Below, piece by piece: positions 11,270-24,700 of a DNA stretch of 64,000 nucleotides; positions within the stretch are counted from its first letter, which is position 1; every line of letters starts with the position of its first letter. The position numbers and the translations under genes are program-made. This DNA comes from Branchinecta lynchi. Its lineage: Eukaryota > Arthropoda > Branchiopoda > Anostraca > Branchinectidae. The stretch is taken from contig JAKZAP010000014.1 in assembly GCA_023053575.1 (NCBI GenBank), forward strand, positions 19,556,938-19,620,937, in the 5' to 3' direction. The notes under the pieces are model-generated. The model was not told the DNA's origin. It saw only the letters and a list, made by a program, of their open reading frames with translations, and made no database searches.

Positions 11270-12472
11270 GGTCAATTAGTCACAGGATAATTCGTCATAG
11301 GACAATTCGTCACAGGACAATTCGTCACAAGGACAATTCGTCACAAGGACAATTCGTAATACGGACAATTCGTCGTACGGACAATTCGTCATCAGGAGAA
11401 TTTCTCATACGGAATTTCGTCACAGAGAGCCTGACTTCAAGTTTGGATTTCGTTTTTAAGCAATATATTTTTAAATACTCAGTTACATTAAAAAAGTATG
11501 GCTATATAATACATTAAAACTGTATTTATCAGCGATTTCCCGCATATATTCGAGTACATCAGTTTGACTAGATCTCCATACTATGGTTTTCAGTCGCAGG
11601 TTAGTCTTCGTACTTCCACTCTTGGGCGGGTTCGAGCACCCAGCAACAAATCCCTCAATACTGATTTTTGTTTTGCCCTGCTCCGGCAGCAGAAACGAAA
11701 TGAATTAACAAATTTTTGGATGAGCTGCTCCAACATGTTTGTTGAATGCTGAATGCCATCCTTCAAATTGTTATTAGTCCTAGGAAGGTCTTCTACGATC
11801 CGCTCAAAGACGTTCCAGACAGGGATAGGAACGAGAGCATTTGTGCTTTCCCTGATGGCCTGTGATGTTGTTCCTATGTAAGTGTTTTCAAAGTAGTCGA
11901 GGATTGTGTATACTTCAGATGGACAGACTTGAACATAGCGGTCGAACACTGATGGGATATCCACCATTGGGAGGAGAGGCAACGCTGTCAGCATTATCAT
12001 GCTGAGAGCAAAATCGCTGCAACACGAACACTTCTCGAGAACGTCACTGTTTGCTTGAATTTGTGTTTTGTACGCGAGAATCCTTAATAATAGAGTTTTA
12101 ACGACCTCTCTCAGTCTTTGCGAGTTCCAAATTTAACTAATATATCCTTGACTCTCCTCGAGAATATATAACACTAAGACTGATGACAAAATATCGGAGA
12201 TTAGAGCAAGAATTAAAAATAATGATTCAAACAACCTCTTGTGAAGGGGTGGTATTTTTTAATTTTATGGAAACTACCTTTGTAATAGCAAAATTTTCTA
12301 AAATATGACGAGCTGTCCTAGTGAAGAATTGTCCTGTGACGAATAGCCCGTGTGACCAACTGTCCTGTGACGAATAGCCCGTGTGATCAATTGTCATGTG
12401 ACGAATTGTCCCTGTGACTAACCGTCCGTGTGACAAATTGTCTGTGACGAATTGTCCTGTGACGGATTGTCC
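11270..12472. mobile_element. Mutator-like element relic with tandem-repeat inverted ends
   Basis: The left end (11270-11420) is an array of about nine units like GACAATTCGTCACAG. The right end (about 12308-12472) is the same array inverted, with units like TGTCCTGTGACGAAT. Between them lies a minus-strand MULE transposase fragment. I found no target-site duplication. The repeated, inverted ends suggest a TIR-MULE or foldback derivative. It lies in the intron just downstream of TIMELESS exon 9. Confidence 0.75.
11590..12132 (-). pseudogene. MULE (Mutator-like) transposase C-terminal fragment
   Basis: Reading from 12132, the open frame contains LTALPLLPMVDIPSVFDRYV, then ILDYFENTYIG and PVWNVFERIVEDLPRTNNN. 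The spacing of LPxxDI..F, YFE..Y and PRTNN matches the C-terminal part of animal MULE transposases, often seen in FLYWCH/MULE proteins. The catalytic DDE part is absent, so it cannot be active. The frame runs into unrelated Arg-rich sequence near 11650. Confidence 0.75.
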
Positions 12473-12592
12473 TAGAATCTATCAATACATGCAAACTTTT
12501 TCGTACAACTACCACAGAACTACAGTCAAAGAATTTGTCACTGGTAAAGAGTATAACTTATACACCCACTCTGTTCCAAATATGATCCTTAC

Positions 12593-12725
12593 CTTATATG
12601 CGGCCATTGCTCTCTGCATTCGTTGATTCCATGAATTCAAATTCCGCTTATCAGTCTGTATATTACTCATGTATAACTCGATACAAGATTGGACGTAGTG
12701 GAACAAGTCGACAGTTAGGGTTTCG
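12593..12725 (-). CDS. TIMELESS: TIMELESS exon 9 (last exon found)
   Basis: Acceptor CTTTTTTTAG|C and donor AAG|GTAAGG; phase 2 in, phase 0 out, 44 full codons. The Ser split from exon 8 is rebuilt, and SETLTVDLFHYVQ followed by TDKRNLNSWNQRMQRAMAAYK matches human SETLSVRTFHFIEQ followed by [21 protein letters not shown]. The next human block (ELLATVNEMD, then the IFYVMEYREL region) was not found in 1-12592 in an acceptable phase. The downstream intron begins with the Mutator-like relic 120 bp away. Confidence 0.95.
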
Positions 12726-15700
12726 CTAAAAAAAGAAAAAAAAAAGGGTCACACAGTATCACACATATCCAAATCTATTTGTATGTATTTAAAGATTTTA
12801 CGGATTAAATTATCATTTATTTATCTATTTAAAATTCAGCCGAGTTAAAATTCATTATCACCACCATCAACGAAGCCAAGTAACCCTGGCCATAATACCT
12901 ATACACCCCTCCCCCCAACACGACTGCATTTCAATTAAGGGGTTGTGGACGACATTTGTTTTTTTGTTAGAGCATCCCAAAATAATTCTGAAGATCGACT
13001 TACACCACGAAAAAGAATATCCTGACAGTACTTCTCAGCTTCTGTCATAAGGGAATGTTGGTGGTGCGACATCTTCCGCGGCAGCCCAAAAATAGAAATA
13101 CAAAATAGGGAATAAAATGCATATTTTCTTGGCTATGTTTCGCTCTAAAGTCCTTCCGCGTAAACCACTGTTTGACAACACCGGCAGACCAGCTAGGTCC
13201 GAACTGAATTTACTCGAGAAAGGATTAATAACAAGCCTTTGTATCTGAACGTGTGTACTACAACCTCTTGACATACTATACACATGTTGATTGGTTAATA
13301 TGTGCATCGTTTTAGCCCATGTTGAACTTTAAAATCTCAGCTTAACTCGAAAGTGGAGTTAGAGCTCTCCGCCTTATCTTCAATCGCCCAGGACCTTCAC
13401 GTTTCTGCCCTTGGCCATTTATCCTCATTTCATCTAGGAAGAAGATTTTTTAGACCCGAATAGTCCCTTGTCTTTCTTTTTCTTTAATTGCTTATTTTTT
13501 ATCTCGTGCATTTACTACTACATTATTGAAAGTTCATTGTATTTTTTTCCTTTTATTTGTCTATACTGCACTATTTTCCTCTTCTTAAGCGCGTAAATAA
13601 AATTTCATCATCATCTTTCGGAGTAGAATTTGTAAATTAAACGAGAACTTACCAAGTATGAAGTTTGAATGTAATTATACTCCAAAGAATGGAGATCTCA
13701 GCTCCATTTCACTTACTAAATTAACGTCGTTGAGGGCAATACGGCTAACTGTCCTACGTGGTCGATTAAATTCAAACCCGTATCTCTCTAAAACTACAGA
13801 CTATTAATTTAAAATCGGTTTGATAGATTAAACAATATTTACCGAGGGGTAATATCCTCTTGACAGGTAATAAATAGATTAGTTGCGTTTTTGCAGATAC
13901 CATGGTATCTATTACCACGGGAACTGGATCTGCAATTAGTCGTGTCTACAGTTACCGTAGTATCTGATACACGGTTGCTCTGCAAAAACGACAATTGCCG
14001 AAACTGCGCTTTTCGCAGTCATCCCGAAAGAACAAGAGCTACGAGCTCATATGGCACTTGTTACGAGTAGGCACGGCTCGGTTATGTCAATGATATATCT
14101 AGTGTTTGCTAGGTGTCTTCCCACCAAGTTTCATCTCGATCCCTCCACTCATTGCGTTTTCCAATATTTCCGGTTCTCCCCTCCAGCTCCCCCCAAAAGT
14201 CACCGGATCCGGTCCGGATTTTAAGTGGGTCGTCTGAGACATGAGGTCTTTCCAAATATCAAGTTTCATCGAGATCCGGTCACCCGTTCAAAAGTTACAA
14301 ATACCCCAAGATTCCGGATTCCCCCTCCCTTCACTCCCCCGACAGTGCCCGAATCGGCTCGGTCATGTCAATGATGTATCTAGTGTTTGCTAGGTGTCTT
14401 CCCACCAAGTTTCATCTCGATCCCTCCACTCATAGCGTTTCCCAAGATTTACGGTTGCCCCCAAAAGTCACCGGATCCGGTCCGGATTTTAAGTGGGTCG
14501 TCTGAGGCATGAGGCCTTTCCAAATATCAAGTTCCATCGAGATCCGATCACCCGTTCAAAAGTTATAAATACCTCAAGATTCCGGATTCCCCCTCCCTCC
14601 ACTCCCCCACAGTGCCCGAATTGGCTCGGTTAGATGTATCTAGTGTTTGGTAGGTGTCTTCACACCAAGTTTCATCTCGACCCCTCCACTCATAGCATTT
14701 CCCAAGATTTCCGGTTGCCTCCTCCAGCTCCCCCCAAAAGTCACCGGATCCGGTCCGGATTTTAAGTGTGTCGTCTGAGGCATGAGGTCTTTCCAAATAT
14801 CAAGTTCCATCAAGATCCGATCACCCGTTCAAAAGTTATAAATACCTCAAGATTCCGGATTCCCCCTCCCTCCACTCCCCCCACAGTGCCCGAATCGGCT
14901 CGGTTATGTCAATGATGTATCTAGTGTTTGCTAGGTGTCTTTCCACCAAGTTTCATCTCGATCCCTCCACTCATAGCGTTTCCCAAGATTTCCGGTTGCC
15001 CCCTGCAGCTCCCCCCAAAAGTCACCGGATCCGGTCCAGATTTTAAGTGGGTCGTCTGTGGTATGAGGTCTTTCCAAATATCAAGTTCCATCGAGATCCG
15101 GTCACCCGTTCAAAAGTTATAAATACCTCAAGATTCCGGATTCCCTCTCCCTCCACTCCCCCCACAGTACCCGAATCGGCTCGGTTATGTCAATGATGTA
15201 TCTAGTGTTTGCTAGGTGTCTTCCCACCAAGTTTCATCTCGATCCCTCCACTCATAGCGTTTCCCAAGATTTCCGGTTGCCCCCTCCAGCTCCCCCCAAA
15301 AGTCACCGGATCCGGTCCGGATTTTAAGTAGGTCGTCTGAGGCATGAGGTCTTTCCAAATATCAAGTTCCATCGAGATCCGATCACCTGTTCAAAAGTTA
15401 TAAATACCTCAAGATTACGGATTCCCCCTCCCTCCACTCCCCCCACAGTGCCCGAATCGGCTCGGTTATGTCAAACCAAGTTTCATCTCGATCCCTCCAC
15501 TCATAGCGTTTCCCAAGATTTCCGGTTGCCCCCTCCAGCTCCCCCCAAAAGTCACCGGATCCGGTCCGGATTTTAAGTGGGTCGTCTGAGGCATGAGGTC
15601 GTTCCAAATATCAAGTTTCATCGAGATCCGATCACCCGTTCAAAAGTTAAAAATACCTCAAGATTCCGGATTCCCCCTCCCTCCACTCCCCCCACGGTGC

Positions 15701-18700
15701 TCGGATCGGGGAAATGACTATTTCCAACTTAATCATTTGGGGTCCCTGATACGCCTGCCAAGTTTTATCGTCCTAGCTTATGTGGAAGTGCCCGAACTAG
15801 CAAAACCTGGACAGACCGACAGACCGACGGACGGACAGAAATTGCGATCGCTATATGGCACTTGGCCGAAGGGCAAGTGCCATAAAAAGAGATATTCAGT
15901 CACACCACTAAGTGTCAAACTTCTTCCCGACCAATTTGGCAAAAATTGACGAAAGTGAGATGACTTTTTCAGATACCACGGTCCGACCGTGGAACTGGTC
16001 GTTGTATCTGAAAAAGTCGTCTCACATTCATCAATTTATCACAATTTACAATTTATCTGTTATGACAATAACTGCCCAGATACCACGATAACTGCAAGAA
16101 CGCCTTTTGACCGTGGTATCACGGTCACCACGATAACTCAAGTCAAGTTCAAGTTCAATGGGTTTAATAATAAATAAGAAAATAAATCGCACATAATCAC
16201 AACACTCAGTCCATTCCTGGACGCCGAGAATCTTTACAGCTTTACCTACTTTCAGACACAATCTTACCTCTCAAAAAAAAAAAAAAAAAAAAAAAAATAA
16301 TTACCTTCCTGCACCTTACCCCAGGGGAAGCCACCCCATCATAAGATAAAAACAGAAAAGAAAAAAAATAATGTTTTTGTTTTACACTTACGCCTTTTTC
16401 GTTCATACCTTACTTTAATTATTCTTCTGTAATGCTAAGAAATAACTTACTCTTTTTTTAACTGACGCAAGGGAGCTCCTACCTTTCAGCTCATCTGGGA
16501 TCAGGTTCCATATTTTTGCACACGTTATATTCAACTGCAAATATATATTTCAATTATATTTCAACTGCAAGAACGACTTAAGACCGTGATATAAGATACC
16601 ATGATATCTGCAAAAACACAACTATTGATTGATTGATTGAGAAATATTAACCCCATCCCTCTCATATTCTAGCCTATGTGGACTCTGACTTACCTTACTA
16701 GCTCTAGCTTAAAAGAGTAATTTCTATTAAACTCCATGAAGAACTTGAGCGCCCAAAGATAGTAGCTTTCATCATTTGCCATAGTCCGGTGACGCACAAT
16801 GCTATCCTAAAGTAAATTAAAATAGAGTGTGAAATGGCTCCTCCTACTCGGAAACGACAACCTACTTTCAACTTGATTTCCCGCTTTCCAGACTCTAATT
16901 TTAGGCAATGTCGGACGTGTCCTCTTAAATACAATAATAATGATAATAATATATTCTCAAATTGGGTGGCACACCGTTAAAGGACACCTAAACAATGAAA
17001 CTATTTCAAAACACCATGGAGAATGCATTTACAGACATGTCCACGGAGAGCATTCTTCTCCTCAGCGTGACGTTTTCAAAATAGGGATGTTCGTTTCTGG
17101 AGGTTTGCACATGCAGACTCCAAGACAAAAAGCGCAATTCATTCAAATCTTGTACAGCGATGGCCGGATCGTATTGGAATTTCTTCTAGTATACGTTTGG
17201 GCTTAAACTAGTTAAAAAATATTCCAGAAGAAAGGTTGATTGGAGACATTTGTTCATTTTTAAAATTGGTCGGTATTGAAATAAGGACGGATGCAAAATT
17301 GAGCAAAAATCATAGCTTGGAAATACTATTTCGTATTTGGATTGGGTTTTCTACAGGCAATGTTAACGGAAGTCATGCAGATATGGATGATACTTCGTAC
17401 TCTTCATTCAGGTGTCCTTTAAGCCTCTTTAAAATTCTTAGTTCACATTTCTTCTAAATTCGCACCAGGAGAAAATGTCACTTGAAAGAGATACAACACA
17501 GATGCAAAATTAACAGGCTGGGCTCTTCATTTAAAGTTGGTGTATAATGTTAGGTAGTGATTCGAAAGGAGTGAAACATCTTAGGTTTTCGACATTAATA
17601 TCGATTAATCTAACTATCTTAAAGTTCAATGGGCACATCAAACTACTCCAATCCCACTCTGTAACAACCTAGTAACAATACTTACCCCCTAGATCAGCAG
17701 CTTTTTCAACAGTTTTCTCTCTGTGATATTTCAAAGCGTAATTTTTGGGGCCAGTACATGCTTAGTTTAATAGCTTGGACAAGGATAAAAGTGATGTTTC
17801 TTATAATACTTAGTAGATCTTTATTTTATGCATAAATCAGCTTATATAATTCAGATTTGAATAGGTCATTTGTCTTCGAATGATTATTGTAGCTATGTTA
17901 TTTTGTATAAGCTTATTGCATATTCTGGTACATTTTATAAAGCAAGCTAATCAAGCTTCACAACACTATTCCACAAAGACAAACTTTCAATAGGCACTTT
18001 AAGCCATGGCAGTTTTGATGTAACACTAGAAGAATCATGTAAACTGCATCTGCGGCTTGACTTTGGTGACATCTCAAATATATCCTTTTCTATCAAGCAT
18101 TGCTGGGAGTTTTTGAATTTCATGCCACGATATCCCAGCTCCTAGGATTTGGATCGCCGAAACGCCATAGAGGTAAAGACAACGGATAACAAGAAAACGG
18201 CCGATTTTCGCAGCGCCTTCTAAAGGAAGTCGGAAATGTTGATTTGTGAAGCACTTAATACAACGTAAAGCATTAGAAGTGTCCATTGTGCTTTAATAAT
18301 TAGAAACATGAAAGAAATGAGATAATAGCTGCGTTCGTTGCACTCCGGGCTGGCGTTGATGTTTTGTCACCGGTGTCTGGCCTTGTCTTGTAATGCACGC
18401 ATTTTTTCTTTCACCGGTGGTTAGTCACCGGTGAGTGCAAAAACGGACAACTTGTCCGAAAGCTCCGAAACGAACGAAAATGCTGAATTAATTAAGTATT
18501 TTATGCAGCATTTTGCTTCCGGACTTAAATTTTCGCTCAGTTAATGCAGCATTAATTCAGCATAAAATTCATCTGAAAATTCAGCAAAGATGTTAAATTT
18601 TATGCTGAATTTTCAAGAAGAAACTGGGGAGCACGGCGTATCTTCCTAGGATCTTTTTCTTTCTAGAACAAATTGCCACACAAAATTTTCGTAATCTTAT

Positions 18701-21700
18701 CTAGGTCGAATTCCCGTCGAATTTTCGAATTTTCCCGTAAATTTTACGGAGCATACTTCGCGAAAAACTTTACTAATGTAGCGTTTACACGGACAAGAAA
18801 TCCCGTCGAGTAGAAAGGAATTCCGGTCGACTCGAAAGGATTCCGTTCGTGAAGACGAGTAGAAAAAAAGTCTAGCGGGACGGGAATCCTTTCATGATGA
18901 AAGGAATTCCGGTCTACTTGAAAGGAATCTTGTCGGCGGCGCTGGAAAAAAGTACTAAAAAAGTCTAGCTAGCTTTTAAGAGCAGCAATTATCAGTACTA
19001 ATGTCATAAATGATATCAAAAAAAATTTTTGTTGAAAAGTGAATTTGTTTTTGTCAGATTTTCTGGTTTGAAGAATTTATTTTTTCCCTCTGCGTGTGAA
19101 CGTAATCCTGTCACCAAGATCGGATTCTGTTCAAGTTTTCCTGTACTTGTAAACGCTGCATAAGTCTGAGTCGTCCTTTATATTGCTAATTCTTTTTTTC
19201 TTCTTCTTCTTCCCAACTTAAATTTCGGTATCTAGAAGTGTCAGAGAAGAAATAAAGGTAACATCTTTTGGACAAAAATAAATAAATATGCAGCATTAAA
19301 TGCAGCATTTACAGTACTAAAAAGCTTCCGGACACGTTCCTGAATTCGGCCCCGTCAAATGTTGATGAAAATTTGCTAATTACTCGGTAAAGCCGGGCTC
19401 CTCAGCAGGTTTTGGTTAGTCCGCACCTGTGAAATAAAACCGGACACCGGTTAGTTCAAAAATGGGTTATACACTGTAAAAAAAAATCTTGCAGTATTTG
19501 CTACTGGGATTATTCTTATCTTTATTGAGATAAGATTACCCCTAATTCGGATTAATCTTATCTCAAAGATAAGATTAATCCGAGTAGTACACACTGCAAA
19601 ATTATTCGGAGAAACTGCTTACAGTGTAAGACTGGTGAGTAGTCACCGTTGGATGCAAAAACGCCTTATAAGAATAACAGGAGACAACCGGTGAGAACTC
19701 CGGTGACAAAGAACAAAGCAAAAGTACAGTTTCGTCATTTTACAGATAAAGAAATTTTAGAGGTATCACCAGATACAGTATATATATATTTGTTGACCCA
19801 CCACATGCCCAAGGCGACAGTGAAGACGACTTTTGAGAACCCCCAGCTTGTTAAGTTTGCATCTAAGTTGTGTGATTTCAGTATGAATCTTGGACTGGCA
19901 AAAAAAAGGGCCTCGATTTCCCTTTCGGTCAAGGGTTCTGGCCCTATTAGATGTTATTTTTCGCAAAGCAACATTTAAAAAGGTCATAACTCAAGTTGTC
20001 TCGAAACATAAAATTTAAAAGGGCCGTAACAGATATATTATCGCAACATTTAACACAATGATGCGCTAACTTGTGTTGTGTGTTACCAAACTTCTGACAG
20101 TGTGTAGTCTCGTGTTTCCTCATAGGCAATTGTTGGTCGCACCATCTGCTGGTGAATTATTTGGACGCTAGTTCATGATCAGGTTCTGGTGAGTTGGTAC
20201 TGTGGTGAGGTAAAACCAGACATTTGCCGTCCAAATCGTTTTCTCACAGAACCCAAAAAGGGGATAAACAGAGGCAAGTACACCAGCAGAAGTTGCATAA
20301 CAGATAACACAAGGATGCGCAGTTTCAACAGACAAAACATGGGTTTTATCTCTCTTAATTTTGCAAACATTAGGCTATACATTAAACATCATGCGTAACA
20401 AGAAATGCCAGGAAGAGTCGGAAAACCGCCCAAAAAACAGTTGATGACTCTTCCGATGTCGTGATGACAAAAAAAAATCAGCAGATATTTTTCAGATAAA
20501 ACCACGAAAAGTGAACCCAGAAAACGAGCATACCTTCACAACGTGCATCAGGGAGTTGTAGGCACTGTTCATGAACTCCAAACAAAAATCTCTTAAAATA
20601 AGACGAATAGCAAGCGTCGATTTTCGGGATTTTTCTTCCTCTTGTATTTTGTTGGCTCTTCCAAATACACGCATCCGACCCTGGAAAAACAGACGAAGAA
20701 ATGTTAATCATGGCGGGGTGGACGCATTAAGAAAAGTCAACTCGGTGAAGGGGTAGAACTGCCGACAATAATCACTGGCACTGTTGAGATGAGGGTTACA
20801 AAAGCCGTTAATATGCATTTCAGCGAACTGAAGGGATCTCTAGTCACTTGTAGACTTAGTATTTCTGTGATGAATGCTTTATACCGACGATATTAAAGGT
20901 CAACTTCAGACATCGAGGTTGAAAATATCACCGAGACCGCCACTGAAAACAACCTATCCAATCTGAAGGCGAGGAAGTATATGAAAAATATCTACCAAGA
21001 ACAACGACGTGGATAATTTTAAATGGCCGTCGAGGGTATCCCGATGAAAAATTTATCTCAAAATAGTACTATGAAGTAGTACGAAAAAGTTGCATGCAGT
21101 ACTAACGATGCTATTACATGCTTCTACGTCAAGGCTACCGTGTTACTGCATACTACTATATGCTAATATTAGCAAGACTGGATGCTACTATGGCAAGACA
21201 GGATACTACTGGATACTACTACATAAGATTGGACCAGTCTGAGGCATATTAAATGATAGTATTCTTTGCTACTACATAGTAGTACAGGCAACGTTTTCGT
21301 ACTACTACCATACTACGCAGGCTACAAATTTTTCATCGGGATTATTCCGATATTCATCCGAGATGGAGGTACACTTTTTCTTTTTTGGTAGTACTTTGTG
21401 CTTCTGGGTTACTTTTATTTCGCTATCAGGAAGTTAGTATTTTACCTTTTGAGGGAATTTGCAAGTTTTCTGACGCTTTATTTATGTATAAGTATCACAA
21501 TGATTTCTAGGAAACAGATTAAAGTAGGCTAGTTTTAAGGAAATTATCTATTATTTGTTTTATTTTTGTTGCCCAGTTGCAGAAGAGAAAGTTATTTTGT
21601 TGAGTTGTTTTGGTTTATTTGTGGTTGGAGGTCGATTCCACTGCTGACAAAGTTATGTGATCGGTATTGTGGATTTAGTGGTTACCCCCAGGATAACCTG

Positions 21701-24700
21701 GACGCCCGGGTTCTCGGGTGACTGGTTTACTTGAAGATGTATCGTTTAGTTTCTGTTTTTTGTTACAAATTATTTACTGTGATTTTGTGTAAAATAAAGA
21801 ATAAGCTAACCTAACCTAATCGTTACCTGTGTTTTTCTTCATATTTTAACCGTGCATCATCTCTTTATGATCACAAAACTAGTCGTTCAGCTATTACGTA
21901 GGCTAGCTGTTATAATTAGTAGATCGAGGTTCAGCGTTAGTCATGTTGGACGTTCAGCGCGTCATCCACCACATTTACCGTAGTTGCTACGCATGACGTC
22001 GCTAATACTGTTTAGGGTTGGAACGATTTTTCTATTTTCCAGCGGAATATCATGACACGGGCGAATCCGACGAAACACATTACAGAGGTGCATAGTTACC
22101 ATGCTTACTACGCTCCCGAGCATGGTAAGCAAATAGTTACTATTAGATACTATTTCGATAATGTTTAACCGGTCAACGTAGTAACTATTAGTTACTGTTG
22201 TTAGAAGGGTGGAACACGCAGGTTTATGGAGTACAGCCTGTGTAGTGTTTTACTCGATTTACTGGAAAATGTTGAGATTCGTTGTTTTGCTGTTTAATGT
22301 GGGAAGGCTTATCGAGTGAGTATAGCCTGTGTAGTGTTTTACTCGATTTACTGGAAAATGTTGAAAATTCTTTGTTTTGCTTTTTTCTGAATTCAATGCA
22401 TTATTCTCAGCCGCTTAAGTTGTGTTTTGTGTGGGAGAGGGAGAGTCAGCAGTGTGTTTGGTTTGATTTTTGATTTTTTGTTGCCTCTGGGCAGTGAAGA
22501 GTTCGTTTGTTTCGTAATACCCCGCCTTGTGGGTCCTGGTATGTCTACGTGGCTCCAAGAATGGAGTCCTAGACTTCTAAATTATATTCGAAACTGTTTC
22601 TGGTTTATTGGTCACGGTACAAGTCCCTTGTGTAAAGTGCCATCTATGTATTATACAATATATATTACCCTGTGGAATCCAATCAAAACCTTTGGTCACG
22701 TTACTGATGCAATATCAGAAGTGATTCCGTCAAGTGTGTCGTTCATGCGTGTCTGTTTGGCTGCGGATTTAAGCCCAATAAGCCTGCACGAAGGAGTCCA
22801 ATATATATGGGATCCCATTGAAAGCTTTGGTCTTGTTACAGACGCAATGTCAAAAGTGATCCCGTCCAGTTTGTCGTTCAGTAGTGGTTGCTAGGCAACG
22901 ATGAAATCCAGGTTTTGCTGTCGAAGAATCCTTCTGTTATGGAATCCTTCGAACTAAGCTGGAGTGTTGAAGGCCATTTAAGTCAGCAATACCTCCGCAG
23001 TGAATTAAGCTTACGGGGTCACATGAAATACTATTAAAAGGTACCTACCCTGGAAAAAGTTTCTCCGAGTAAGGATTAAAGTTAACTGCAGTATTTGCTA
23101 CTGGGATTAATCTTATCTCCACTGGGATAAGACTAATCCGAATTAGAGACAATATTACCTCAATAGAGACAAGATTATTCCCAGTAGCCAATCCTGCAAG
23201 ATTTTTCTTTTGTTTACATTGTAGTCGTCTGGAGGGGGGGGGGGGGTAAATTCCTGCCGCTGGTTTAGATCGCATGATTAACTGAATGTACTTTTAATGC
23301 TTATCCAAGGTTTTGCTGATCTCGGAATCTTATTAAACATTCGTTTACCAATGAGTTTTTTACACTGTAGTCGCCTGTAGGGGTGGGTGGGTGGGGGGTG
23401 AATTCCTGCCGCTGGTTTAGATCGCATTATTAACTGAATGTACTTTTAATCCTTATCCAAAGTTTTGCTGATCTCGTAATTTTTTTAAACATTCGGTTAT
23501 CACCGAGTTTCTGGGATCCCAAAACGTAAGTGGCGGGATACCTATGACATCGCAAAAATGTCCGTCTGTCCGTCTGTCTGTGAGCACAATAACTCTCGAA
23601 GGGAATGAGATATTTTGATCAAACTTGGTGTGAGGATTCATTGGTCAAGGGTGAGGTCAAGTTTGGAGATGGGCTCTGTAGCCCTACATTTAGGAGCGGA
23701 GGAGGGGGTTTAAATTAAGCGGCAAATAAAATATTTTTAAACCGATAATGTGATAGCTGATTATGGGATCAGAAGACATGCTGAACACGATGGTGAAAAC
23801 CATTTTGTCATCGGACAATTAGTTTGCCCGGAATCTGGCCGAAACCGGAAAGTTTTTTAAAAATAAAAGCTTAATTTGAAGTTGATTAGATGTTCGGTTT
23901 AAGGGTAAGAAGACATGCTGAACACGATGGTGAAAACAATATTCTACCCGGACAACTAATTCGCCCGGAATCCGGCCAAAACTGGAAAATTGTTAAAAGT
24001 TCCACCATCCCTTAGAGTACTAATCCTAACCTTAAAGATTTATTTGTAGTTGACAAGTAGTTAGCCCGGAATCCGGCCAAAACCGGAAAGTCTGCTAAAA
24101 GAAAAAGTTTTGTTTGGAGTTGATTAGATGTTCGATTTAGGGGTAAGAAACATGCTGAATACTGATGTGAAAACAATATTCTACCCGGACAAGTAGTTCG
24201 CCCGGAATCCGGCCGAAACCGGAAAATTGTCAAAAGTTACGACCATCCCTTAGAGTACTAAATCCTAACCTTAAAGTTTTATTTGTAGTTGATTAGATAT
24301 CCGATTTAGGGGTAAGAAGAGATGCTGAATCCGTGTATGACAATCATTTTTTACCCAGACATAAATATGTTATAAGTTAAATTTTATCTGAAGTTGATTA
24401 GATGTTTAGTATTGAGGAAAGCAGATACGCTGACGTCGTTTTTTAGCTTTCTTTTTTCGCCGGTCAAGTAGTTCCGGAATTCGGCCGAAACAGGGAAATT
24501 GGCAGAAGTGGCAGGAAATTTTCGTCAAAACAGATATCAAGGAGTCTGCTGAAGACTAGATTGGCGAAGACAATACCCAATTGTCTGGACCAAATATTTG
24601 AATTTTTGGGATCCCATCGAAACCTTTGGTCTTGTTTACATTGCAATCGCCTGGAGGGGGGGGGTGAATTCCTGCCGCTGGTTTGGATCGCATGATTAAC

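Noticed and set aside
13004..13072. Minus-strand open block starting ATGTCGCACC with a GTAAGT donor, looking like a first exon
   Set aside because: TIMELESS exon 8 joins exon 9 directly in phase, and this block would introduce a stop in exon 9 in either plausible donor choice.
14033..15884. CRISPR-like array
   Set aside because: The repeats are ~282 bp tandem units without spacers, in animal DNA.
22427..22894. 155-codon plus-strand open frame
   Set aside because: It spans a local duplication and the end of a GGGATCCC-type repeat; no family match.
23511..24640. GGGATCCC palindromes as cloning artefacts (BamHI sites)
   Set aside because: They recur with conserved flanks in both orientations at six places and belong to the repeat family.
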